Source: Immersiella caudata (Eukaryota; Ascomycota; Sordariomycetes; Sordariales; Lasiosphaeriaceae). Taken from it: 64,000 bases of DNA. The stretch is taken from assembly GCA_030512335.1 (NCBI GenBank), contig JAULSU010000005.1:2480001-2544000 (forward strand), in the 5' to 3' direction. Shown here in pieces: positions 34,346 to 45,102 of the stretch (positions are counted from its first letter, which is position 1; the number at the start of each line of letters is the position of its first letter). The notes beneath the pieces were generated by a model. That model was not told the origin of the DNA. It did not search any database and saw only the letters and a list, made by a program, of their open reading frames with translations. Made by a program: the position numbers and the translations under genes.

Positions 34346-35555
34346 GGTGGCCCACACAGATGCTGCAAAGAAAGGGGTTGAGGACGGGTTGAGCCTTCGA
34401 ATCCGAGAAAAGTTGGTGTTTACCGCCAGCATTTAAACCCCCAACGACCACGGCGACCAGGCCGCACTCACAGCCGCAGAATTACACCTCGAATTCAGCA
34501 TAATGGAGAAATACAGTCCGCGCAGCTTGGTGATAATTTGGCTGCCTTCCATTACCCGGATCTCTCGACCACAGGCTATGCGCGCCAATCGTGGCTCAGG
34601 GGCGTCGACCTGCCAAGCCATATCCAAAAACCCACCAATAACGGCTTCACCTATCGACGACTCCTATTACACTTGGGTTTAGCAGACTTAGCCGGACCAT
34701 CTCCGCATTTCCTAGTGTGTACCCCGGACTGCCGGGTCGACCACCCTTGAATGGGACCCAATCCGGCCGCAGGTACCACCCCAAACCGCTACACACTCAA
34801 TCTTGGATTCCCTTTCCTCCACGTGCCGCACCAGTCACCGTCCTAACTCCGGGCATGCAAATACCGGCCGCGGTGCGGAGTAGCCACGGGATGTCTCATG
34901 CAAATATTGTTCCGATCAGCACTAGGCGCCCGCCGACACTACCAGTGACGCGAGAGTAGGACCCGGCCAAGACGGCAGAAGTCTCGCTGTATTTTCCTCC
35001 TGTACAACTCCACCATTTTTCTAGTCACAATTGGCGCGCTTCCCAACCAAGTGCTGGCGCTCCAGATGTAAGGCCAACCTCGTGCACCGAGGCCACGCAG
35101 CGCGAGGCATGGTTACGTATATCATTTAAAGTAGAAATGTGCTCTCAGCTTGAGAGTTGCTCGCTGAAACATCTGAAGATCTTCGGAACATGTTGTTCCT
35201 GGCAGATCATTCATCCACCAACGACGCAACGCTGGGTGATGTGTACTCGGGAATCTTGACGGCTGAAACAAGGCTCGTAGGTGACAGTCTCCTGAGCCAG
35301 TCTTTTGGTGGCGGTACCAAAGAAACGTCTAAGTCGGTAGCTTGTTTGACAGCAAGAAGCCATGGGTGACCAAAAAAATAAAGGAAAAAGGAACCTTCCA
35401 AAACTCCAATCCTTTTGCGCATCCACCGCGTTGCGCTGCTCCAAACACACGCTTTATTACCACAATTTGAAGGAAAACTCCCAAAATCGGGATTGCTCCC
35501 GCCAACAAGACCGGGATCCTAGTACCCGTGCTCCATATTGCTTTCCCAATGTCAT
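34346..35555. other. Intergenic, about 1.2 kb
   Basis: Promoter side of the GH62 gene (minus) and 3' side of the coiled-coil gene (minus). GC-rich sequences that could bind carbon-catabolite repressors are present but were not scored. No coding region was recognised. Confidence 0.45.
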
Positions 35556-36901
35556 TTATCGCTGAGACGGACCCTGCGCATCCTGCGCCCCTCGTTCCCC
35601 TAGACCAGCACTCGCTGCGCTCTCTCCAACCCGGACTTCATCTTCCGGGACACCAACTCCGATACTCCCCGCAGTGCTCAACATGCTTACGACTCTCGGC
35701 CTTTCTCTCCCTTCGCGTTGCGTGGCGATGGTTACCCCGCCAGCCCCTGTCGTGCTGGCAGCAACGCTGACGGCGGCACTGGCCGTCGTGCTGACACTAT
35801 CGCTCCGCGGCCGGCTCGCAGTCTGGCTTGCACTCGCGCTGGCACGACTGGCGTCGCTCGGGCGGCGTTCACGAACCATGCGCTCCAAGTCTCTGACACG
35901 ACGCTTCAGCGCCTCGTTTTCCTTCTTTACCGAGTCGAGTTCAGCACGATAGAAGGCCGTCTCTTCGTAGCGGCTAGTCGCAGGGAGAATCCCGGGCGAG
36001 AGTTCGCTGTAGGACCCGGGTGTTGCCGCAGCAGTATGCAGGGAAGTGTTGCTTGTTTGCTGTCCACGGTGAGCAAAGTAGTTGGCCATACTCGGATCGC
36101 CGAGGTAAGAATGGGTGTAGCTCGGCGGCTGGGACGTATCTCTGCCATGGCCTGGGATGCTGTGTGGGGCCGGGGAAGGCGAGCCGGCCCGGCTCCGACG
36201 AGAAGCGCTACTGCCCTGCCGACTGAGCCCAATCCCGCCAAGAACCGGCTGACTAGGGCGAACCGGAGCTGGAGAAGAGATGCCAGCCATCGACGTCGTA
36301 GAAACAGAGCCAGCGTTGGCCGCGAAACTGCGGGAGCTTGTATTGGATGACGTGCGGTGGTGCACCGGAGTTCGGTGGTGCGCGAGGCCTGGACCTGAGA
36401 CGGCGGGCTGAGACTCCCCGAGGAGCGCTGCCTCAGCACCAGATGCGCTTGCTGAAGTCGAAGAGGCGTTTGAGATGACCGATGCGTTTTGGGCCGCGCG
36501 GAGCATCGTCAACTCTCGGGTAAGGCGGTTTACCTGTAGCAAACGGGTTAGCTGTTGGTCAGCCCAAGTTTTAGAGGGTCAAGACGTACGACGGCCTCCT
36601 GCTCCTTCTCGAGCTGCAGATGCAGGTCCGCCGCGGTCAACGGCCTCGGGTGCCGAATTGGACCCGGCCCAGGACCGACGCCGCTGTTATCGCCCATTGT
36701 TTGTCCAGCTAGCACACTCGCCGGCAGGAAATGCGGAGATGGTAAGGATGACGAGCTGTTGACGGTGCTCTGGTTTGACGGAAGAATGTTGAGAGAAGGC
36801 GATTGCGGTACCGGCGGAGGCGGCATCTGCTGCGAAGACGCGCGACGAGGGGCAATCGCGAGGACGTAAGGAGATGGTGGAACCGAGTTAAGATCGGGCA
36901 T
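35556..36901 (-). CDS. Ser-rich protein with coiled-coil segments
   Basis: Model: exons 36901-36590 and 36533-35556, 429 aa, with a 56-nt intron (GTACGT donor, GCTAAC branch, CTACAG acceptor). The N-terminus is Pro/Ser-rich (MPDLNSVPPSPYVLAI). Residues about 88-120 form a coiled coil that spans the splice junction (DLHLQLEKEQEAV then VNRLTRELTMLRAAQ). A long Ser/Ala-rich disordered region follows. A second coiled coil near residues 310-345 (FYRAELDSVKKENEALKRRVRDLERMV) has leucine-zipper-like heptads. The tail is again low complexity. The N-terminal motif seems conserved among filamentous ascomycetes (recalled, not checked). Function is unknown; a cytoskeletal or polarity scaffold is one possibility. 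Confidence 0.85.
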
Positions 36902-37704
36902 GGTGTACCCGACGCGAGCGATTCGTACGAGCTTGGGTTCGCGTTGGGGATCGTGACTTCCACTTTGTCGACAGCGTAACGAACGGTGAAGTTATCGAGC
37001 GACCTGAGCTCGCGGCACCGTTCTCCCAATCGTACTGCGTGGCATCAATCCGCGTCCAAAATAAACAGCAGTAATGGGTCGGCAATTTGGCCGTTCATGC
37101 GATTCTTCCAAGGACTGGTCATCGACTGTTTGGGCTGGTGCGGAGGAAGCCTCATGGCCCGCCCCTCACTAAAGTGCGCTAAGTTTCAGCCTCATGGCCC
37201 GCCCCTCACTAAAGTGCGCTAAGTTTCAGCCTCACTTAAGCCCCTCCATCCCTTCTGCCCCTCACTAGGCCCTCCTTGCAGCGATCAGCAGAAGGTGCTG
37301 CACGGTGGCCGCACAGTGCGAAGCAGCCCGTAAGCGAGCCGGTGCGCCATGATGTAATGACGCGCGGGAGCAACGAGCAGCTTAGACAAAACAGTGAATG
37401 ATGACGGAATGCAAAGCCAAAGTGGATGACTTCCTTCCATCCAGAGTGTATTCTCCCAAGATGATGTCAGAGTACCTCCCAATTACACGCGCATTCAAGC
37501 AGCTCCTAGGGGTCCGAAACACATTTAATGCCCCTTGATCCCCAACTGTTTGTTGTCCAGCTACCATCATCCTGCCAAGTTCTGCACCTCTTACCTCACT
37601 AAACCTCACCTTGCAAAATGTAAACAGAGCCATGAGATTGTTGGTCCGTGCTGCCGTTCGACTAACATCAAGCGTAGCTCAGACTCAACATCCAAACCGT
37701 CATC
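36902..37704. other. Divergent intergenic region, about 0.8 kb
   Basis: Lies between the coiled-coil gene (minus) and a small conserved gene (plus). It contains a perfect 40-bp tandem duplication at 37151-37230 and several further CCCCTCACT-like copies to about 37270. Confidence 0.6.
37151..37230. repeat. Perfect 40-bp tandem duplication
   Basis: Bases 37151-37190 and 37191-37230 are identical. The unit contains GCCCCTCACTAAAG and GCGCTAAGTTTCAGC. A third partial start (CTCACTTAAGCCCC) and another GCCCCTCACTAGG follow directly. It lies in a promoter region shared by two divergent genes, so duplicating it would double any binding site it holds. Confidence 0.95.
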
Positions 37705-37982
37705 ATGCCCGAGCCCGTTGAACGTGGACAGTCCCCGCCGCCTGAGCGCTCGTCCGGCAAGCAGATGCATGACCCTCCTGCCTCCGGCACGGGAACTGAC
37801 GACGCTTCGCACAAGGAGGACGTCAATAAGAAGCAGCTGGAGGTATGACATCCGGTTCGATCTTGCTTGGTTTGGGCTGACAAGTTACCATCCAGAACCT
37901 GGAGTCCAACCCCAAGGGACCGCTCGAGGATGAAGTCACTAGGAAATTCGCGAAGAATACCAAGATGGAGTCTAGTTCCTAG
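37705..37982 (+). CDS. Small conserved hydrophilic protein (74 aa)
   Basis: Model: exons 37705-37842 and 37896-37982, with a 53-nt intron (GTATGA donor, GCTGAC branch, TCCAG acceptor). The product is charged and lacks Cys and hydrophobic segments. It reads as disordered, with SSGKQMHDPPASGTGTDD in the first half and LESNPKGPLEDEV after the splice. This motif pair occurs, as I recall, in small uncharacterised proteins across Pezizomycotina, which together with the clean intron supports a real gene. No signal peptide or targeting motif is visible. Function is unknown; a stress-related hydrophilin-like role would be a guess. Confidence 0.8.
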
Positions 37983-38661
37983 ATAGGGACGGTGATGGAA
38001 TAGAAATGAGCTTTGTACGATAAAGCAGTTTTATCGACGTTTATGACGATTGACCCCCACACTGTGCATGTGGCTTGGCACCCCTAGGCAATGCTAAACA
38101 GCAAATTCAGACTTGAGTATACTCTTCGGTGTTGTGAGGACATCTATGTCGTAGACAGTAGGTTCACCCGTTATCGGTCATTGATGTAGGCTCAAATCGA
38201 TGAACACCTCATCGATGAAGCGGCTTTCACATGCTCGAATGCTTGACGTGATGAGGCCGCCTGAGGGTGGAGCCAATCAAATACCCCGATTTACCCCTGC
38301 CAATCCCAGGTCGTGGCTGCCGTTTGAACGCCGTCAGCACCGCCACAGAAGGACCCCTCAGCCGTCAGGGGATGACGACATGGCTTGCCGTAGCAGCTGC
38401 CCCTCATCATACGTTCGCAGCAACCGTTTCGAAGAGTACGCGTCCGTGGAAGGTCTGAGAACTCTTTTTCTTCCTCTTAAAAGGCCAGCAAACGCATCTC
38501 AAGTCGTTGCATTCTACCTCGAGCATCTTCACCTACCAAGTCACCAATCCAGAGCCATCGCTGCCAAGCACTTACACGCCTATAAACCCCGCATCAAGCA
38601 AACAAACCGTCGCCGACCCTCAACAGCAATCACACCATCATATCCTCACAGAACCGGCACA
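37983..38661. other. Intergenic, 679 bp
   Basis: Tandem spacer upstream of the RRM gene. A short TATAAA lies at about 38581-38586. The last 100 bp are rich in AC and CAA, typical of a 5' UTR of a well-expressed fungal gene. Confidence 0.45.
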
Positions 38662-39477
38662 ATGGCGACCACCGTTAACGTAAAGAACATCGCCGCGAAG
38701 ACCGACGACAAGGAGATCAAGGACTTCTTCAGCTTCTGGTGAGCTGCCTCCCCCGTTGCCCGTTTCTGGCTATCGCTAACCCATCCCAGCGGTAAGATCA
38801 CCTCCATCGACGTCACAACCGAAGGCGAGACCAAGAGCGCCACCGTCACCTTCGAGAAGGAGACGGCCGCTAAGACGGCTCTCCTCCTCAACCACACCAA
38901 GCTCGGCTCCACCGAGATCTCAGTCACCTCCAGCCTGCCCGAAGACCACGACAACGGCGCGCCCACTGCCAACGCCGACCGCGACACGGACGAGATCACA
39001 CAAGAGGAGAAGCCTCGCGCCCGCATCCTCGCAGAGTACCTCGCCCACGGGTACCTCGTCGCCGACACCGGTCTTAAGCGCGCCATCGCTCTCGACGAGA
39101 AGCATGGTGTCACCCAGCGTTTCCTCGGCACCCTGACGGCGCTCGACCAAAAGGTGCACGCCACGGATCGCGCCAAGACAGCCGATCAGAGCTACGGCAT
39201 CACTAGCCGCGCAAACTCTCTGCTTACCGGGCTGAACTCGTATTTTGAGAAGGCTACTGCCACACCAACAGGCAAGCGCATTGTGGACTTCTACACTACT
39301 AGCCGCCGCGAGGTGGAGGATATTCACAAGGAGGCCAAGCGTCTTGCGGATATCAAGAAGCATGAGGCGGGCGGTAGCTCTTACAAAGCCGCTGGACTTG
39401 ATAAGGTTTTCGGAGCTGAGGTATCCGCCTCGGAGACTCCTGCGCCGGCTGAGGGTGCGGCAAAGCCCACCGCATAG
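38662..39477 (+). CDS. RRM RNA-binding protein (Vip1-like)
   Basis: Model: exons 38662-38738 and 38790-39477, 254 aa; the 51-nt intron (GTGAGC donor, GCTAAC branch, CCCAG acceptor) splits the Cys codon of FFSFCGKI. Residues 1-75 are a single RNA-recognition motif: VNVKNIAAKTDDKEIKDFFSF is RNP2 and helix 1, followed by GKITSIDV and SATVTFEKETAAKTALLL. The rest is helical and charged, with a conserved block (ARILAEYLAHGYLVADTGLKRAIALDE is one element) and an Ala/Pro-rich tail. This layout matches the Vip1 family of small fungal RRM proteins. It probably acts in the cytoplasm in RNA binding. The CT- and CA-rich leader and strong ATG context suggest steady expression. Confidence 0.92.
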
Positions 39478-40214
39478 AGGTGCGATTGGGACTAGGCGCG
39501 ATTTTCTGGAATGGACGGAACGGGCCGGTGGGACGGGTAGTTATGGAAAGTGCTCAGGTGGATTCCCTATAGTGAATGGGTTTTGATGACATGTGTTATG
39601 ACGGAGTGGGCGTCTTTCCAATGCATTCAGCTTTCCAGCATATTGTCTCATTTCCCTGTGTGTTCCTGTTCTTGTCTCCCTTATCGCCTGCGATGAAGTC
39701 TGCTGTGTCTTGTATTTCCGCGGGTCTAATACCTCAAAGCGAGTGTTTTCCCCCCTTAACCTTATGCAAGAAGATTTTTGCTCTCTCCTCTCGTGTACAG
39801 CTTTTGTGATTTGCTCAGATAGTAAAACCAATACGTATTTTCCCTAGCTACATACAATTTAGGGTATTATGCGGTCCCAAATGCTAGTAAAAAACAGAAA
39901 GAAGAAAACGAAAAAAAGAAGAAAAAGAAGAAAAAGAAGAAAAAAAGAAAAAAAGAAAAAAAAGAAAGAAAGAAAGAAAGAAAAGAAAGAAAACATAAAC
40001 AAGTGTAAGTCTATGTGCACAACAAACAAGAAATCAAGGAAATGCCGACGATGTGACTATCAATTGTCGTTCCCGTCCTCAAAACACAGCCCCCCCCCCC
40101 GTTTCCCAGCTGCTTCCCAATGCACCTCCAGTTTGGGCCAGATCTTATCTACTGGCACACAGACACTATATCACTACCAATACTGACCATTACCTCCTTC
40201 ACAGTCACTCCTCT
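39478..40214. other. Intergenic, convergent 3' ends
   Basis: These 737 bp lie between the RRM gene (plus) and the ABC transporter (minus). They contain a purine-only tract at 39896-39994 and a C12 run near 40090. No gene was recognised. Confidence 0.55.
39896..39994. repeat. Purine-rich low-complexity tract (GAAA/GAAAAA)n
   Basis: About 100 bp almost entirely A and G on the plus strand, ending in perfect GAAA repeats. It is non-coding and lies between two convergent 3' ends. Such polypurine tracts can adopt unusual structures, but none is demonstrable here. Confidence 0.9.
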
Positions 40215-43200
40215 CTACCTCTTATTGTAGTTCAAGAACCGACTCTGTTCCAAGATTAGCATCCATCCAACACAATCTGCTGAGCCGTGTCAGGGGGACT
40301 TACCGCTGTAAACAAAATAATCAGATTACTCCCAAGAAACGCCAAAAAGATGCCGAGATCCCTCCACCGATAATCAAATGACATGCCAAGCGGCTCATAG
40401 AACTCGTCACCGATCTTGAAGGCGCAGTACTCGCACAGACTCGTGGCGTTGTCGATCAGGTAGCCGCGTCCGCCGTTCTTGAAGAAGGGAGCCATGTACT
40501 CCCCGCAGGTTTGACCTTCGGGTGCGGTGAAGCGGTTGAGTTCCTCGGGCGTGCAGGCGACAGGCATCTCGTGAAGGGCGGTGACGACCATGCCGCTGAT
40601 GAGGCGGGTGAAGGGGTTGAGATGGTAGAGCCAGGAGCGCCAAAACGCAGGCATCTGCGGCGCGGGGATAGTGACACCGCAGAACAGGGCGAAGGTGATC
40701 ATGATGAAGGGGTCGAATTGGGAAGAGACAAAGAGGGATGGAGTAAGGGCGGAGAGGGCCTGGCCCATTGTGACGGAGAAGACCTCGGTGATCAGCACAA
40801 TGAAGAATTGGTAGCCGGCGCGGGAGGATTCTGCTTGAAGGCCGGGCATGTAGTAGAGGGGGAGGAAGAAGCAGGCGGCGCAGAGGATTGAGTAGGGCAT
40901 CTCGGCGACGACCTGGGATGCGGTGAAGACGAAGGAGGAGTAGATCTTGGACGACTGCTCGCGAAAGAAGAGGGCGCGGGAGGTGTGGTAGCGGACTTCG
41001 ATCTGCGAGATGACCAGAGCCGGAAGAACGGTGACTTGAAACATTATGAAGACGCGGTACTGAAGGGATTGGCGGGACTCGTCCAGGTTGAGGTAGGCGA
41101 GACCTGTGAGGATGGCGATGACGACGTGGTTGAAGAGGCGGGTGAAGAGGTAGTTGGGAGAGCGCCAGCAGGCGAGGTTGGCGCGCCGGGTGACGACCTT
41201 GAGTTGGTGCCAGAGCGGCGAGGCGTATTCCTTCTCCAGGGTTCGGTCCCGGTTGGAGTCCGCGTTGAGGCGCTCGCGCTTCATCTGGATGACGGCGTCT
41301 TTAACGTTGGCAAGCTCAGGGCTGTCTTGCCAAATGTCGGCCCAGTCTCGGTTGCCAATCCGGGGAGCGCTTCCAGCACCTATAGCCTCCAGCATAAACT
41401 CGGCGACGTTGTCGGTGTCCTTTGCAACGGCGCCATGGCGCTTCAGATAATCCCGAAGAATCGAGGCGTCCTTGCCGATGTCACCAAAGTACACGCAACG
41501 TCCACCAGACTTGAGGAGCAGGAGACGGTCAAAGTTCTCGAACAGAGCGGCGTTGGGCTGATGGATGGTGCAGAGAATCGCCTGGCCAACAGCAGCAAGC
41601 TTCTTCAAGAACCGAACAATATTGAACGCGCTCTGGCTATCAAGGCCGGAAGTGGGCTCATCGAGAAAGAGCAAAAGCTGTGGCTTCGCCGCAAGCTCAA
41701 CGCCAATGGTGACGCGCTTCCGCTGTTCGACAGTCAGGCCAGCCTCAGGGGAGCCAATAATGGCATCCGCGAATGTCTCCATCTCCAGCAAGGCAATTAT
41801 CTCCTCGACATAGGCGTATTTCTCCTCCCGAGGCGTCTCAAAGGGCTGACGCAAGTCGGCCGAGAATCGTAGCGCCTCGCGAACGGTCTGCGAAGGGTCA
41901 TGGACGTCTTGTTGCTCGGCGTACGAGGTACCGCGTTGGAACTCCTTTCCGGGCTTCGTACCGTCCACGAGAATGTCACCGGTAATGACGCCGATGTTCT
42001 TCCTAGCCGCAAGGACATCAAGAAGCGTGGTCTTGCCTGCGCCTGAGGCACCCATCAGGGCCGTAAGCTGCCCAGGTTTGACATAGCCGAACACGTTGTC
42101 AAGGAGGCGGCGCGTGCCTCCAGGTACCGGAACCTCGTAGCAGAGATTCTCCCAGGTCAGGATTCCCTCGGAGCGAATCCGGAGCTCAGAGCTTTCGTTA
42201 TTCCTGCGCGCTGCCCTCCGTTTGTCCCGGTTTGCCACCAGGTCTTGGTTCAACTTCTTCCGCTCTGCATTGGGCTTCTGGAAAATCTTGGCCGTGTTGC
42301 CACCCATGCCGTGCTTGACAAATTCGCCCAGGAAAACATTCAGGAAGAGATAGACCACCATCAGCGCCATGACAATGCCCCAATTCCTCCAGAGACCGCC
42401 TTTGTCATAGGAGAAGCCCTGCTCGATGTACGCCCTTCCAGAAACCTCGAGCGTGCCGGGCGTGGAACCAGCGAGCGTGCAAACCTGGTTATTGATGTTG
42501 TCGTATCCCGGGCCAGCTGGAACCAGCGAGTCGGCTGTGCATGTCATGTTGATTCTCATGAATTCGTTCTCCATCATTGCGCTGAAGCACAAACCAAGCG
42601 GGTTGACCCAGTAAATCCATCGAAGCCAAAATTGCTCTGTGGAGGATCAGTCTACAACAATACACTTTGAGAGGACGGGAATGGACTCACCACTTTGGTA
42701 CTGGATGAGATAGCCAGAGGTGATGATGAAAAAGGTGACTGGTGTGTGTGTGTCAGCACGTGTCGCGTCGGGCGAAGAGGAAAGACCAGGGATGCTCACT
42801 GACAAGAACCCCGAACTTGGCGGCATAGTCAAAGTCGGGGCTCAGGCACCCAATGACGCGGAAGCAAAGCGTCATTGCAACGTTACCGGAAAGCACCATC
42901 AGGAAGAAGACTGTTGGCAAGTGTCAGCAAATTGGATCAAGTCTCCACTGCCGTGGTGTTCTGATAATGCCATGACTTGTGGCAAGGAAATGGGAGACGA
43001 CTGAGATGCCGACTTGGCGCGGCTGTGGCAGCAGGCGGGCCATTTCTTTGAAGCACTCTCCGTGTCTCGTATCCGGCTCATGGGGACATCAATGACAAGA
43101 GGACCATAGGATACGACTTGAAATGAGTACTTACTAAAGAAAGCGCCTGCAGTTCGGGTCAAGTTTGTCATAAAATATACTACCAACGCGTTAGCCGATC

Positions 43201-45102
43201 CACGAACTCGTCGATGCGAGTTCAAGACATACCAATCACGCAGAACAGCAAAATCTGCGACGCTGCAAAGGCCTGATCAACGATAATCTGGGCAACCCAG
43301 AGAGCCGAGGGCCTGTGAAACGCGTATGCTTTGTGCTTGTTGAGAATCGGTCGACCAACCATGGTGCCGGCTAGTTCCGAAAAGGCCTGTAAAGCGTTGT
43401 ATAGAAGCGAAATGAACATTAGGCCGCCCTTGCTGAACGCGCTGGCGGACGTCTGACCCAGGTTGAGATAGAGTGTACCGAGAACAATGGCGATAATGAT
43501 GGACCTCAGCCACGACAGGGAGAGTGCAAGGACGTCTTGCATCTTGAGGACGAACTGCCTCTTCATAAGAGCCCAAACCTGCTGCTGGAACCCGACCGAG
43601 TAGACAGACTTCCGCGTGGCACCACGTCGCTTTTGCTCGAGGACGGCAACCTGGAAATCTTCATGCTTCTTCGTCTCCGCCGCGAGGGCTGTCTTGTACT
43701 CGACCATCTCGGCGTCGAGTTGCTTTGCGAACTTCGACTCTTTGAAGGCCGCTTCGAGGGTCTCGGGGCTGTGTGGCGCGTTTTCTGGGGATCGCCCTTC
43801 TTGGTAGTTGCGCTCAAAGGCGTCAGTGCAGCCGGTTACATAGTCAGGGGTCGTCTGTCTGGGATGTGGGAGGAAGCCCAGACCCTCGAAATAGCCCCTT
43901 GCCTCTCTGGCCGGACCGAAGTAAACCTGCCTGCCCTCTTCGATGACCAACACCTTGTCAAACACATTGTAAATATTCTCCGAGGCCTGGTAAAGCGAAA
44001 CGAAGGTCGTCGTCTGGTACAGATCGGTTTGCACCCGGAGGGACTTGGCGAAATCGAGTGCTGTCGACGCATCCAGACCACGAGTGCTGTTATCCCATGA
44101 TAGGATGCAAGCGTTGGACACCAGCATCTCCGCGATAGAGACACGCTTTCTCTCGCCACCAGAAACGCCTCGGATAAAGTGACCACCAACAACCGTATGC
44201 CTTGTATGCTCAATGTTGAACATCTTGAGCAGGGTGGTGATGACACGCTCCTTGAAAGCCTCCTTCGTGATTCCAGCGGGCAGCTTGCCAGGCAGCTTGA
44301 CATCGAGGGCGAATCCCAGCGTCTGCTCAACAGTAAGTGTCGGGTGGTGAAGGTCATCTTCTTGGTTGTAAACCGCCTCTCCACGGTACTGCTTGAACTC
44401 TTCGGCGGTAAATGGCCCGTAGTGCACGTCGCCCGTCACGCTGGTGTATCCGTACCGCTGGTTGGCGATGTTTTTCAGGAAAGTCGTGCAGCCCGACCCT
44501 GGCTTGCCAAGAACCAGCACCATCTCTCCAGGCTTGCAAATACCCTTGAAGTCATGGAGCAGAGTGACCTCGGTGCCCTTCTTACCCTTCCCAAACCAAC
44601 CCATCACTGGGGTGATGACATCGCAGAAATCGACAAACGCGTCCGGAAATGTTTTGACGTAGTTAGTGCTACCGCCCATGCCCTTGACTGTCAGCCCGTC
44701 CCAGTAAACACCAATGTGTTTTGGTCGAATCCCCGCTTCGCGCTCGGAATCGAGATTGCCGCGCAGTGTCGCCTCAAGATCGAACTGTTCAATCGACTCT
44801 TCGGATGCTGGTGACCCAATGACAACCACCCCCTTCTCTGCGTCACCTCCATGGCCATGGTTCTCGGTGCGACTGGCACGGGACAGGCGAGAAAGCTCCC
44901 GCTGTAACTCAGCAAAGTCTGCCTCAGCCCTCCGAACCGAGACACCCCCCACATTCGTCGTCCCGTTGGGGTTTTGTCGGCGTGCCTCCTCCCGAAGCTC
45001 CTCGACGTCCTGCGTTCTCGAGGATGTGGAAGAGCGCGTCGTAGCAGTGGACGCCTCCTGGTGTAGCTCACCGTGGCCGAGCGTCTCTTTCTCGACGTCC
45101 AT
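40215..45102 (-). CDS. PDR-type ABC transporter (ABCG, full size)
   Basis: Model: exons 45102-43233, 43179-43135, 42910-42800, 42738-42691, 42636-40304 and 40244-40215, 1,478 aa; all junctions keep frame. The order is reverse (NBD-TMD)2. NBD1 begins near residue 130: Walker A GKPGSGCTT (Cys replaces Lys), signature VSGGE, Walker B ending LSWDN. NBD2 has canonical GASGAGKTT and LLLFLDEPTSGLD but a degenerate signature (LTVEQ). This asymmetry is normal for fungal PDR pumps. Each NBD is followed by about six membrane spans. Three tiny exons encode the end of TMD1. The last exon encodes SRFLNYNKR, a tail typical of the family. It is probably a plasma-membrane exporter of xenobiotics. The ATG at 45102 is the first in frame after a stop. 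Confidence 0.95.

Noticed and set aside
40280..40303. Possible 24-nt intron (GTAAGT to CTCAG) at the end of the ABC transporter
   Set aside because: Too short. Using the same donor with the AACAG acceptor at 40245 gives a normal 59-nt intron and a family-typical C-terminus.
40985..41872. Open frame of 295 codons on the plus strand opposite the ABC transporter
   Set aside because: Antisense of the NBD2 region; no motif and no proper start context.
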